This document shows positions 26,200 through 35,334 of a DNA stretch of 64,000 bases, piece after piece. A model generated the notes under the pieces. It worked only from the letters and a program-made list of their open reading frames with translations. It did no database searches and had not been told where the DNA came from. Made by a program: the position numbers and the translations under genes. Position 1 is the stretch's first letter. Every line of letters starts with the position of its first letter. The stretch is from Psychroserpens burtonensis DSM 12212 (GTDB taxonomy: Bacteria; Bacteroidota; Bacteroidia; Flavobacteriales; Flavobacteriaceae): the NCBI RefSeq assembly GCF_000425305.1, contig NZ_AUDE01000006.1:62001-126000 (forward strand), read 5' to 3'.

Positions 26200-26865
26200 T
26201 TAGTTGTTTTTTGCTATTCTCTTTATATCGTTTGACGTGATAATGACTTCGGCATGACTTGTATTGTTTGCCAAGTTGATCATGGCTTGTGCAATTAGTT
26301 TTGGTTCAATTATTTTATATTGCTTAAAACTCCCTATAAATAATGGTTGTATAATTTGAAACACAAACAATGCTATTTTTTCTAGTGTGCGGCGTTCTTT
26401 GCGTTCTCCACCAATTAACGATGGTCTTAATAAAGATGTATGCTTAATGTTCTCTTGTAAAACATCACGTTCCATTTCGCCTTTAGTTTTATTGTAAAAC
26501 ACTTGGCTTTTTGCGTTTGCTCCCATTGATGACATCACCAAAAACGTACTAATACCATTTGCTTTTGAAAGTCTTGCAGCATTTACTGGAATACCGTAAT
26601 CTATTTGTTTGTATAGCTTTTTGTCAGGTGTTTTAGTGTTCGTTGTACCAATACAACAATACACTTCATCTGCAGTAAAGTCTGCTCTAAACTGTTCTAA
26701 GTTTAAAAGATCACCTATACACTGTGTCACTTTATTAGACAAGCCTTCAATTTTAGAACGTGAAAACAATTTAATACTTTCATACCGATTATCTTCAATT
26801 AATGCATGCAGTAAAATATTCCCTGTTAATCCCGAGGCACCTAATATAATTGCTGTTTTTTTCAT
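26200..26865 (-). CDS. Atypical SDR, NAD(P)H-binding oxidoreductase (HTATIP2/YwnB-like)
   Basis: A Rossmann start AIILGASGLTGNILLHALIE binds NAD(P); VYCCIGTTNTKTPDKK, VMSSMGANAKS and LLRPSLIGGERKERR are typical of the HTATIP2/NAD(P)H-binding atypical SDR group. No classical YxxxK is expected in this subgroup; the Lys of YNKTKGEMER is the likely active-site equivalent. The gene starts 1 base after the TetR stop and is clearly co-transcribed. The substrate is unknown; quinone or carbonyl reduction is inferred from its partners. Confidence 0.85.
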   Translation of the reverse strand: MKKTAIILGASGLTGNILLHALIEDNRYESIKLFSRSKIEGLSNKVTQCIGDLLNLEQFRADFTADEVYCCIGTTNTKTPDKKLYKQIDYGIPVNAARLSKANGISTFLVMSSMGANAKSQVFYNKTKGEMERDVLQENIKHTSLLRPSLIGGERKERRTLEKIALFVFQIIQPLFIGSFKQYKIIEPKLIAQAMINLANNTSHAEVIITSNDIKRIAKNN

Positions 26866-26866
26866 A

Positions 26867-27451
26867 TTAACTACAAACTTTTATGCTGCTCCAAGCAGAT
26901 TGGTAAGCTTCTTCTAAATGTGTTTGATTCAATTGAAAATCACCTCTTTTTTGAACAATCATCAAAAAGGATAATGGATTTATAGAATACGCATATAGTA
27001 AAAAATCTGATATAGGTTTTATAATACCTTCTGTTTTACCTCGTTTCCATAGATCGAGTAGTGGTTGTAAATGCTTAATACCTTCTTGTCTGCTAGGTTC
27101 ATCAATTATTGGTGTATTGTCACACTGAGCCAAAAACATGGCATTTTCACACTCCTTTAATTTAAAATCTGCAATACGTTTCCATATCAATTCAAAACCG
27201 GCTTCAACAGGCATATTCGAATCAAAGGTTTCAAAAGCATATGTTGTGTATTGTGCTTTTACATCTATATAGGTTTGATTGACTAAATCCTGTTTGTTTT
27301 CAAAATACAGATAGATTGTAGCAGGAGATACGTTGGCCATTTTAGCAATTTTACTCATAGGAGTAGCGTGAAAACCATTGTTGTTTACAAGCTCTATTGT
27401 TGCTCTAATTAAAGCGTTTCGTTTGTCAATACTTTTTTGAAGTTTCCCCAT
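26867..27451 (-). CDS. TetR/AcrR-family repressor, first gene of the reductase operon
   Basis: The N-terminal 60 residues contain the TetR helix-turn-helix, IAKMANVSPATIYLYFENKQ. The ligand domain includes three Cys (ECENAMFLAQCDN and a terminal CS), which could sense electrophiles, though this is inference. It heads a minus-strand operon of atypical SDR, nitroreductase, MDR reductase and iron alcohol dehydrogenase. A 14-bp inverted repeat of TetR type overlaps its own promoter, so autorepression and inducer-triggered expression of the reductases are likely. Confidence 0.9.
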   Translation of the reverse strand: MGKLQKSIDKRNALIRATIELVNNNGFHATPMSKIAKMANVSPATIYLYFENKQDLVNQTYIDVKAQYTTYAFETFDSNMPVEAGFELIWKRIADFKLKECENAMFLAQCDNTPIIDEPSRQEGIKHLQPLLDLWKRGKTEGIIKPISDFLLYAYSINPLSFLMIVQKRGDFQLNQTHLEEAYQSAWSSIKVCS

Positions 27452-27469
27452 TTAATTTTAAATATAGTA

Positions 27470-27498
27470 CAAATATACAAGAAAAATGAATGTTCATT
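27470..27498 (-). promoter_or_regulatory. Promoter of the TetR operon with overlapping palindromic operator
   Basis: On the minus strand the -7 box is TATATTTG (complement of 27470-27477). Just upstream, in the spacer and -33 region, AATGAA at 27485-27490 and TTCATT at 27493-27498 form an inverted repeat with a 2-base centre, the size of a TetR dimer site. Confidence 0.6.
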
Positions 27499-27702
27499 CT
27501 TTTTTTAACAAAGAATTATAAACTGGAGTCTTGGAGTAGTTTTAACGTCTATTCTAAACAGAGAAGGAGATTAATACACTATCAACATAGAGAAGAGTCT
27601 CACTAGCACATCACCAATTTCTATGTTTTTCAATAAATTCCATCGTGTTTATTACCACTATGAGAAGTATACAGCGTTATTCATAATATTGACATTCACT
27701 AT

Positions 27703-27747
27703 TTGTACTTTAACATAAAGTACAATTTATATAACTTTTTATGTTTG
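27703..27747 (+). promoter_or_regulatory. Palindromic operator and -7 box upstream of the divergent SDR gene
   Basis: TTGTACTTTA (27703-27712) and TAAAGTACAA (27716-27725) form a perfect 10-bp inverted repeat with a 3-base centre. TATGTTTG at 27740-27747 fits TAnnTTTG, so the palindrome covers the -33 region. GTACTTT/AAAGTAC palindromes resemble sites of HxlR/MarR-type redox regulators, but no such regulator is in the window. The leader to the ATG at 27938 would be about 185 bases. The rest of 27452-27937 holds nothing recognised. Confidence 0.5.
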
Positions 27748-27937
27748 TAATTACATCACCTTATTCAAATACTGCAAATTTTTTGTTATTAGAATCCTCT
27801 ACTTCTTATAATAGATTCTTAGATCGTTTATATTTCCTGCCAAATAATTGAAAATTACAATACTCTATTTGAGTTAAGAATTTAATCGTATCCACTAAGC
27901 CGAGACATTCATAATTAGGATATTGTAAAAAAAACAA

Positions 27938-28567
27938 ATGGAAAACGTATTAGTAGTAGGTGCCACAGGTACCACAGGAAAAAAAATAGTTAAATTATTA
28001 AAAACATCACAATATTTTGAGCCTATCGCCATGGTTAGAAATGAACATCAACAAGTTGAGTTTCTAGCTCATGACGTAAAAACGGTAATTGGAGATTTAG
28101 AAAAAGATGTATTACATACGGTCAAAAACATAGATAAAGTAGTCTTTGCAGCTGGTTCTGGAGGAAAAAAAGTAAAAGCTGTAGATCAAGATGGAGCCAT
28201 CAAAATGATTGATGCGTCTATGACTGGAAAGATTAAAAAATTTGTAATGCTAAGTTCAATGGGAGCAGACCAACCAGAAAAAAGCGAAGTACTTCAAGAC
28301 TACCTCCAAGCAAAACATAATGCCGATGAACATCTTAAATCATCAAATTTGAATTATGCAATTGTAAGGCCTGGCAGTTTAACCAATAACGCAGGTCAAG
28401 GAAAAATTAAATTAGCCAAATCACTAAATGAACAAGGTGAAATAACGCGTGATGATGTTGCTCAAACTTTAGTTAGAGCGTTACACGATGATGCCGCAAA
28501 CAAAGTAACATTTGAGATTATTAAAGGCGACGCTTTAATTGGTAAAGCTTTTGAAACTATTTCATAG
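27938..28567 (+). CDS. Atypical SDR (NmrA/SDR_a5-like) NAD(P)-binding protein
   Basis: The 209-residue protein begins with VLVVGATGTTGKKIVKLL, the NAD(P)-binding glycine motif, and has AMVRNEHQQ, VVFAAGSGG, VMLSSMGAD and AIVRPGSLTN, typical of small atypical SDRs related to QorB/YhfK. Relatives act as quinone reductases or NADPH sensors. It is divergent from the TetR reductase operon and is preceded by its own palindromic operator. It is directly followed by a broken redoxin gene, which suggests a former redox-stress unit. Confidence 0.87.
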   Translation: MENVLVVGATGTTGKKIVKLLKTSQYFEPIAMVRNEHQQVEFLAHDVKTVIGDLEKDVLHTVKNIDKVVFAAGSGGKKVKAVDQDGAIKMIDASMTGKIKKFVMLSSMGADQPEKSEVLQDYLQAKHNADEHLKSSNLNYAIVRPGSLTNNAGQGKIKLAKSLNEQGEITRDDVAQTLVRALHDDAANKVTFEIIKGDALIGKAFETIS

Positions 28568-28613
28568 TTACCATTTAATTTTAAAACATACTTTACTAAA
28601 ATTTAACCTTATT

Positions 28614-29036
28614 ATGATTAGACCAAGAGCCAAAATATCAAATACAGGTATACATTTATTGAACGACACTAAATAAAATCTGAGTGATCAGCATCTAGAG
28701 CGCTTTACGATGGTTCATTTTTATCGGTCAAAACATTGTACAGTATGTAATTTATAGATGTAAACAATTGAAAATCATAGAGATGATTTCGTTAATAAAG
28801 GAGTGAATGCGATAGCTAAAGCGATTTCTAATGAGTGGGATATCGATGATATACCTTTAGGTTATGAATTTTTAATTAAAGAAGCGCGACAATGGAGTCT
28901 TTACATTTCCGAGGGAATAAAAAATGAACCAACGCATTCTATAGAGCCTAGATTGTTTCTTATTACTCCAAATCAAACGCTATATTAGTCATCTATGCCA
29001 TTTGCCAAAGTCAAAATTGATGACCTTATGAAATGA
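28614..29036 (+). pseudogene. Redoxin (AhpC/TSA, thioredoxin-like) pseudogene
   Basis: One frame from the ATG at 28614 to a TGA at 29034 reads like a thioredoxin-like redoxin: MIRPRAKISN, FTMVHFYRSKHCTVC with an intact CxxC, DDFVNKGVNAIAKA, EWDIDDIPLGY, REARQW-like segment, ISEGIKNE, RLFLITPNQTLY and SSMPFAKVKIDDLMK. It is broken by TAA at 28674, TAG at 28755, TAA at 28761 and TAG at 28986. A short stretch after the CxxC helix, where relatives have about 10 more residues, seems deleted. A 20-bp tandem duplication sits at the 3' end. No functional product is expected. The family assignment is from motif recognition. Confidence 0.8.
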
Positions 29037-29055
29037 TTGATGACCTTATGAAATG
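29016..29055. repeat. Perfect 20-bp tandem duplication
   Basis: ATTGATGACCTTATGAAATG occurs at 29016-29035 and again at 29036-29055. It duplicates the last codons of the redoxin pseudogene and looks like a recent replication slip. Confidence 0.9.
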
Positions 29056-29163
29056 TTTAAATTTTATAATCCATAAAGACTATCCTGCTCGATGTGAAGC
29101 CTAATAATTATCTATTTTGTTTAATGTTTTGTTAATAATAGTAAACAAAAGAAAACATTCGCA

Positions 29164-29171
29164 TATATTTG
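29164..29171 (+). promoter_or_regulatory. -7 promoter element of the FAS1 lipoprotein
   Basis: TATATTTG matches TAnnTTTG, 33 bases before the ATG. Just upstream, TTTTGTTTA and AATGTTTT (from 29115) recur as complements in the same order (TAAACAAAA, AAAACATT), an interleaved pair of inverted repeats. Confidence 0.55.
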
Positions 29172-29203
29172 TATATAATATTTAACTAAAAACAAAAGAA
29201 CCA

Positions 29204-29797
29204 ATGAAAATTTTAAAAACATTTACAGTCTTAGCAGTTGCAGGTTTATTCTTTGCATCATGTGGAGAAGCTAAAAAAAACACTGAAGAAGTAGTAGAAA
29301 CAGAAGTTGCTGAAGCATCTGAAGAAATGGCTATGTCTGAAGTTCAAGAGACACCAACAATTGTCGGTGTAGCTGCAGGGAATGAAAATTTCTCTACACT
29401 AGTAGCTGCTGTAAAAGCTGCAGATTTAGTAGATGCTTTAAATGGTGAAGGACCATTAACAGTTTTTGCTCCAACAAATGCTGCATTTGCGAAGTTACCA
29501 GAAGGAACGGTAGCTACTTTATTAATGCCAGAAAATAAAAGTACGTTAGCAGGAATATTAACATACCACGTTGTTGCAGGAAAATTTGAAGCTGCAGCAG
29601 TAATTGATGCTATCAATAGCAACGAAGGAAAATTCACTGTTGACACTTTAAACGGGGGACAAATTACTTTGAGTTTAAATAACGGAAACGTTATCTTAAC
29701 AGATGCTAATGGTGGTACATCTACTGTAGTTATAGCTGATGTAGCTGCATCTAATGGCGTAATTCATGCTATTGATTCTGTTGTAATGCCTAAATAA
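29204..29797 (+). CDS. Fasciclin (FAS1)-domain lipoprotein
   Basis: A lipoprotein signal peptide ends in FFASC with Cys20. A Glu/Ala-rich linker (about 25-50) is followed by one complete FAS1 domain: H1 motif PLTVFAPTNAAFAKLP, the YH motif in LTYHVVAGKF and H2 GVIHAIDSVVMP. Single-domain FAS1 proteins are surface or periplasmic adhesion modules; in bacteria their partners are mostly unknown. It has its own promoter and terminator, so it is a single-gene unit. Confidence 0.93.
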   Translation: MKILKTFTVLAVAGLFFASCGEAKKNTEEVVETEVAEASEEMAMSEVQETPTIVGVAAGNENFSTLVAAVKAADLVDALNGEGPLTVFAPTNAAFAKLPEGTVATLLMPENKSTLAGILTYHVVAGKFEAAAVIDAINSNEGKFTVDTLNGGQITLSLNNGNVILTDANGGTSTVVIADVAASNGVIHAIDSVVMPK

Positions 29798-29824
29798 TTA
29801 GTACAACATAACATTTGGAAAAAG

Positions 29825-29852
29825 AAGTCAACATTGTGTTGGCTTTTTTTTG
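29825..29852 (+). terminator. Rho-independent terminator of the FAS1 gene
   Basis: AAGTCAACA (29825-29833) pairs with TGTTGGCTT (29837-29845, one G-U pair) around TTG, followed by a long T-run. Confidence 0.8.
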
Positions 29853-30155
29853 TGTCTTTTATTTTATGACATAATATAACAATTATTAAATGTCAATTAA
29901 ATTCTAGTTGGGTTTCAAACTACCTTAATTATAAAAATATAGACCGAAACACACTGTGTTACTTAGCATAAAGAATAAACAGTATTTACTGCTACTTCCT
30001 ATACAATACACTTATTACCTCACACATATCACTTATAGCTTCTACGCAATCATAAATAGATTACTATTTAGTATCATTAGTTTTAATAGATTTGGTATTC
30101 TAAGATCGTACAGTTAGTCTTATGAAAATTTATTGAAACAGGTTTTAAAAAAGTT
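29853..30155. other. Intergenic stretch, no gene seen
   Basis: About 300 AT-rich bases between the FAS1 terminator and the kinase pseudogene. No open frame, RNA or repeat was recognised. Confidence 0.45.
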
Positions 30156-32314
30156 ATGAAAAACATCAATACTTCTATTTTTATTTTAGTCTTTTCCTTA
30201 TTTTTTTCAACAGCTAGTTTGGCACAAAATACGGCTATAGATAGTTTGACAAACAAACTATCACTTCACACACAAAAAGATAGCACAAGAGTAAAAATCC
30301 TTAATAATTTACTTTTTCTTATTACAGTAAAGATGTCCCTAAAACTTTAGAATACTTATCGGAGTCTGAATTTATTGCTGATTCACTGGGATTTAAAAAA
30401 GGAAAGGCCAGAAACATTTTGTTGAAGGGGTTTACCGATGTGGTAGAATCAAATTTTGATAGAGCAATTCAATATTTTCAAAACGCTAGTGAATTATATA
30501 TTATTATTAATCACAAAACAGGCATATCTAATTGCTACAACGGTATGGGAGTAGTATACTATTATCAGAGAAATTACAATCAATCTTTAGTTTATTACAA
30601 ATAAATATAGAATTGAAAAAAAACATTTCAAATCAAGTTTATAATATAGGAGGTATATATGCTAAGACTGGTAATGATCAATTATGAAAAAGCCCTAAAG
30701 TTATACACAGAAAGTGGTTATGAGCAGGGTGTAGCAAATTGTTTAAATTCTATGGCTGTTACTTATCAAGAACAAGGAAATTATCCACTAGCACTAAAAT
30801 ACCATAATAAGTCACTATCGCTTGCAGAGAAAAATAAAGATTCTATAGGAATCGCTCGATCTTTTCACAATATACCAGCTATTTACAAAAGATAGAAAAA
30901 ATATGATAAAGCTTTAACATTATATTTTAAAGCTCTTGCTTTTTTTGAAAGTAAAAAGAATAAAAATAATATTGCAGCAGCAAAAAACAGTATTGCTGGT
31001 GTACATGCGCTTATAGGACAATATGATACAGCTCTTAAATTTTTAAACGAATCTTTAGCTATTAGTAAAAAATAAAATGATGAAGCACAAATTACTGAAT
31101 GTTTAAATAATCTTGGAGATATTCATATATCACTAAAAAATTATCCTGAAGCTCTAAATTATTATGGAAAAGCTAAAAATATCAACATTGAAATTAATAA
31201 CCAATTAGGTTTAATCTCGTCTTATATTGGTTTAGCTTAGGCATATTTTAAACAAAAACAATATAACGAAGCTTTGACAAATGTTCTAAAAGCTAACAAA
31301 ATCTCTAACGAACTAAATCTTTTAGAACAACAAAGAGAGACGGATAAATTACTTTCAGAAATCTATGAAAATACAGGCAACTATAAAAAAGCACTCTTAT
31401 GTCATCAACAGTTCAAAATTTTAAATGACAGCCTTTTCAATAAAGAAAACATTCAAAAAATCACACAATTAGAGTACGAATATAAATATAAGCAAGCGTT
31501 AGAATTAGCTAGTTTTAGAGAATTAAAGTTAACCAAAACAGTTAAATCTACATTTCAGAATTTAGAAAAATCACAGCGCAATTTATTGCTAGGAGTGATT
31601 GCTTTTTTAACGATGACTTTAATATTAGGCACCATTATCTTCTTTTTAAAATTGAGACATGCCAAATCAAAAGCTCAAAACATAGAAATAGAACAGCGGT
31701 TATTGCGATTTCAAATGACACCTCACTTTATATTTAATTCGCTGTCTGTTTTGTAAGGCATGATATTAAATAAAGAAAATGAAAAATCGTTGTTATACCT
31801 CTCTAAATTCTCAAAACTACTGCGTATTACTTTAGAAAACTCCAGAGATAAAATAGTACCTCTTCATCAAGAACTTGAAGCGGTCAACAACTATTTAGAA
31901 CTTCAAAATTTAGAAGTAAGTCAATCGTATTAATATACAATTTTAGTAGATGAGAACATGGATGCCTCTTTATTTGAAATACCTCCAATGCTTATCCAAC
32001 CCTTTATTGAAAACGCTATAGAACACGGATTTAAAGATCAAAAAGAGAATCGGAAAATTGATGTTCGTCTTACCTATTCCAATAAAGAGCTCATTTGCAC
32101 TATTAAAGACAATGGGATTGGTATTGGTACTCAAAAAGAACATAACCAAAGACATAAAAAATCTTTAGCGACGACTATAACATCAGGGCGATTAAACATC
32201 GTATCAAAAGATTTTAAAACAAAAGGGGGTCTTACTATTGAAAATAGAAAGAAATACAACGAGCGAGGGACAATTGTGACTTTAGTAATTCCTTATAAAA
32301 TACACATCGCATAA
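30156..32314 (+). pseudogene. TPR-containing LytS-type sensor histidine kinase pseudogene
   Basis: Read in pieces, the product is a signal peptide (MKNINTSIFILVFSLFFSTA), several TPR repeats (GISNCYNGMGVVYYYQRNY, GVANCLNSMAVTYQEQGNYP, ECLNNLGDIHISLKNYPEAL), a TM helix near 31590-31655, the His_kinase H-box (MTPHFIFNSLSVL) and an HATPase end (LIQPFIENAIEHGF, DNGIGIG). A lost base near 30312-30317 shifts the frame; the frame is also lost at about 30602 and regained by about 30680. From 30659 on a single frame is interrupted by TAG 30893, TAA 31073, TAG 31238, TAA 31754 and TAA 31931. The TAA stop at 32312 overlaps the ATG of the LytTR regulator, so the two were a coupled pair. Confidence 0.88.
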
Positions 32315-33051
32315 TGAACGCACTAATCGCAGAAGATAAAGCATATATAAGGAAAGGATTACTTAACTTATTACAATTAGTAGACACAGACATACAGGTT
32401 ATAGGCGAGTGCGAATCTGTAAAAGAAGCTGTGATTGTCGCTAACGCCTGCAAACCAGACTTGATTTTCTTAGATGTTAACTTTACTGATGGTACAGGTT
32501 TTGATTTTTTAGAGCAAACAGAACAGCTCAGCGTTAAAGTGATCTTTATTACTGCGTATGAAGAATTCGCTCTCCAGACCTTAAAAATTGGAGCGGTAGA
32601 CTATCTTTTAAAACCTGTAGATATAGAGGAGCTACAAACAGCATTACGAAAAGTTAAAATACTGCCTATTTTCGAACAAAAACAACAAATAAATAGGGTA
32701 AAGCAGGTCTGGAATAATGAAGGGTCTCAATTAATATTATCACTCCACGATAGTTTTCAAGTGATTGATTTGAACACACTACTATTTTGTGAAACAGATA
32801 AAGGATACACTACTTTTTATTGTAACGATGGTAAAAAATATATGGTCTCAAAAACATTAAAGGAATTTGAAGAGCAGCTTTCTAATGCTAATTTCACACG
32901 TCCGCATCAATCGTTTATGGTCAACTTAAAGTTTATAGATAAGTATGATAAGTCAGGACAAATTCATTTAAAAAACGGAAAAAAAACACCAGTATCTTCA
33001 AGAAAAAAAGAATCCTTCTTATCGACCTTTTTGAACTGGAACAAGCTATAA
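32314..33051 (+). CDS. LytTR-family response regulator, kinase partner broken
   Basis: The receiver domain has Asp54 in LIFLDVNF as phosphorylation site, Thr in IFITAYEEF and Lys in LLKPVD; the acidic pocket reads AEDK, with two acidic residues. The C-terminal 100 residues are a LytTR DNA-binding domain (FCETDKGYTTFYCNDGKKYM, then RPHQSFMVNLKFIDKYD). The start overlaps the stop of the degraded LytS-type kinase (TAATG). The regulator is full length, so it may now be unphosphorylated, served by another kinase, or be on its way to decay. Confidence 0.9.
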   Translation: MNALIAEDKAYIRKGLLNLLQLVDTDIQVIGECESVKEAVIVANACKPDLIFLDVNFTDGTGFDFLEQTEQLSVKVIFITAYEEFALQTLKIGAVDYLLKPVDIEELQTALRKVKILPIFEQKQQINRVKQVWNNEGSQLILSLHDSFQVIDLNTLLFCETDKGYTTFYCNDGKKYMVSKTLKEFEEQLSNANFTRPHQSFMVNLKFIDKYDKSGQIHLKNGKKTPVSSRKKESFLSTFLNWNKL

Positions 33052-33209
33052 ATCACTCCATTTTACTTGGTCTTCAATAAATTGCACCATTTTCGTTTTA
33101 CACATATTCTATAAAACACGACACTTATTTATGCTAAAACCTCAGAAATAGATTCCCTATTTCTTTCTTCAAGCTTAGCCTATACTTTTATTTCAATAAT
33201 AGATAAAAT

Positions 33210-33455
33210 CAGTGTATAGAAACTATTAATTCGATATTGGGTAAACGAGGTCTGATACTTGCAATTTTGGGTATTATGTCTATAGTTTTCTCCATTTTTA
33301 ATGACACTATTAGAGGGCTTTCATGGATAGATCTTTGGGGCAATACTAAGGAATGGGTTATTAGAATTCTCCTAATAGTTGGAGGAGTCGTCTATTTTTT
33401 TTCTTCGAAAGCGATGAAGATGATGACTAATAGCATAAACGAAAAACACAATAGA
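33210..33455 (+). pseudogene. Open membrane-protein fragment fused in frame to the next lipoprotein
   Basis: The frame upstream of the lipoprotein ATG encodes two hydrophobic helices (RGLILAILGIMSIVFSIF and WVIRILLIVGGVVYFF) with no stop between them and the lipoprotein. Only a TTG at 33237 could start it. It looks like a small two-TM protein that has lost its own start or stop codon. Unrecognised family. Confidence 0.35.
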
Positions 33456-34024
33456 ATGAAAACATTACAATGCATAACTCTAGTAGTAATAGTCTCTATG
33501 GCACTTATGTCTTGTGGAAGTGATTCGGGAAATGAACCAGCAACGGCAAGCGGTTTTTCGGACATAGAAAATCAAATAAAAAGTGAATTTGGCGACGAGG
33601 CATATTTCACAGATATTAGTATTATCTATAATAAGTCTATAGGTAATATTGTAGGAGTTACTGTGACCAAAGATCCAAACTCGTTAAAAATGGGGCAATG
33701 GAATGAGACGAAAGGTCATTGGAAGCAAAATCAAGAAATCTCGCTAGAAGTACCTCAAGGTACTAAAGCAGAAGACTTCATGTACCAATTAAACAATCAA
33801 ATTAGTCTCACAACGTTGGGAGCATTGGCTGAAAAATCTAGCAAACAATTAACCACTGACGAAAGTATTGAAGCCCAATCTTGAATATGGCATTCGTGAA
33901 ATTTCCAAAAAATGGAGATATCTCCAAAACCGAATATACCATCATGTTAAAAACAGAAACTGGAGAAACTAAGTTCACGTTTCGTTATACTCTCAATGGA
34001 GACTTTATAAAACTGGTGTATTAA
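33456..34024 (+). pseudogene. Lipoprotein of unknown function, probably frameshifted
   Basis: From the ATG at 33456 a lipoprotein signal (SMALMSC) is followed by 125 residues ending at TGA 33882 (SIEAQS). The adjacent -1 frame then continues coherently to TAA 34022: ILNMAFVKFPKNGDISKTEY, then LKTETGETKFTFRYTLNGDF. The short second piece could only start at ATG 33887 and has no export signal, so I read the two as one gene with a frameshift near 33878. The family is not recognised. If the frameshift is not real, the first part (33456-33884) is a 142-residue lipoprotein on its own. Confidence 0.5.
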
Positions 34025-34070
34025 AAATCAAACAAATTTACGCTAACCTTTGATTTAAAACCAAAATATC

Positions 34071-34760
34071 ATGAAAAAACAACGACTTATTTTAACCGCT
34101 CTTTTTATATCTATGATAGGGTATTCGCAAACATTTACAGATAGTAATTTTATTACATATACTATAACGTCTACTACCGCCAATACTGTTGAAGTTACTG
34201 ATTACGACTATACAAATGGTGGTGCTTCAGTCAATATTCCTGTTGCTGTCGGCTTTAATTCTGCAACCTATAATGTGACTAGTATTGGTAATAATGCTTT
34301 TACAGTTAATACGGCAACAGGTGAACACATAATAAGTGTTATAATTCCCAATGGTGTTACTAGTATAGGTACTTTGGCTTTTGCCTATAATCAATTGACA
34401 AATGTTAACATACCTAGTAGTGTTACAAACATCAATCTTGCTGCTTTTCAAAGTAATGCCCTTACGAGTGTTACAATTCCTAATGGTCTGACGAGTATAA
34501 GTCATAATGTTTATAGTATTAATCAGTTAACGAGTGTTACAATACCGAGTAGTGTTATAAGTATTGGTGATCTATCTTTTGCAAGTAACCCCATAATTTA
34601 TGTTATTTCTGAAGCGCTAACACCACCTACAATAACTACTAATAATACTGGTACAGATAGTTTTGGAAACCGTAGTGGTATTGATTTATCTATAGAAACT
34701 ATTATTAACAAAAAAGAACTCATTGAATATTTAAAGTACGAGAACTCAAAATATGAGTAA
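34071..34760 (+). CDS. BspA-type leucine-rich-repeat secreted protein, C-terminus truncated
   Basis: After a signal peptide (cut near GYSQ) the protein has LRR_5/BspA repeats of about 23 residues: VTSIGNNAF, VIIPNGVTSIGTLAFAYNQL, VNIPSSVTNINLAAFQSNAL, VTIPNGLTSISHNVYSINQL, VTIPSSVISIGDLSFASNP. These surface repeats mediate binding to host or matrix proteins. Family members normally continue with IDLSIPSGT...AY and a T9SS sorting domain. Here IDLSI runs directly into an unrelated Lys/Glu-rich end (NKKELIEYLKYENSKYE). The protein therefore appears truncated by a deletion or fusion and would lack a surface-sorting signal. Confidence 0.75.
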   Translation: MKKQRLILTALFISMIGYSQTFTDSNFITYTITSTTANTVEVTDYDYTNGGASVNIPVAVGFNSATYNVTSIGNNAFTVNTATGEHIISVIIPNGVTSIGTLAFAYNQLTNVNIPSSVTNINLAAFQSNALTSVTIPNGLTSISHNVYSINQLTSVTIPSSVISIGDLSFASNPIIYVISEALTPPTITTNNTGTDSFGNRSGIDLSIETIINKKELIEYLKYENSKYE

Positions 34761-34804
34761 TAGTATGTTATTTATGATTTAGCAATTTATTAATTATGTA
34801 AGTA

Positions 34805-35097
34805 ATGAAAAAACTTCAAATACTATTAATTGCAATAACCTTTATCGGATGCGGAGGCAGTGGCTGTAACTTTGAGACTATTGCCACATACCGAGCAGAT
34901 CGTTCAAACCTTACAATTGTCTCAGGGCAATAGGAGATGTTTTAGATGGCGCTGTTATTGGATATGGCAAAGCAAAAGGAACCATTTTAAGCTCTAGCTT
35001 TTTAGATACGATTTACTTAAAGACAAACGTCGCAAAGTCAACCGCTCTGAGATACAAAAAAGACCAAAAGCGCATTATCGCTTGGATTAATAACTAA
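34805..35097 (+). pseudogene. Small lipoprotein pseudogene with frameshift
   Basis: ATG 34805 begins MKKLQILLIAITFIGCGGSG, a lipoprotein signal, but the frame ends at TAG 34931. The next frame continues sensibly from 34933 (GDVLDGAVIGYGKAKGTIL, then KTNVAKSTALRYKKDQKRII) to TAA 35095. Together they make about 95 residues. No family recognised. Confidence 0.45.
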
Positions 35098-35130
35098 TTT
35101 TTTGAAACTAACGAGACATAACGCAGCGCC

Positions 35131-35331
35131 ATAGATATATTTGGTTGGTTTCATTTTTACCGTTGGATTAAAAACCAAATTCTAAATGTAGATTTTTGTT
35201 TTTACGGTAACGACAGTTTTAAAGGAAACACCGATTTAGAGCAACGGACAATGCTTTGCGATTAAATTCGTATTTTAAGAAAGGACACTAACGTATTGAT
35301 CACAAAATAATTGGCAATACGCAAAAACTAG
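35131..35331 (+). pseudogene. Decayed coding fragment, unrecognised
   Basis: One frame reads IDIFGWFHFYRWIKNQILNV, then FCFYGNDSFKGNTDLEQRTM, broken by TAA 35263 and TAA 35308 and ending at TAG 35329, just before the GNAT gene. Both internal stops could be former Gln codons (CAA to TAA). No start or family can be given. Confidence 0.3.
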
Positions 35332-35334
35332 ATT

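Noticed and set aside
33887-34024. Separate 45-residue gene starting at ATG 33887
   Set aside because: It overlaps no promoter, has no export signal and continues the lipoprotein in the adjacent frame, so a frameshift is simpler.
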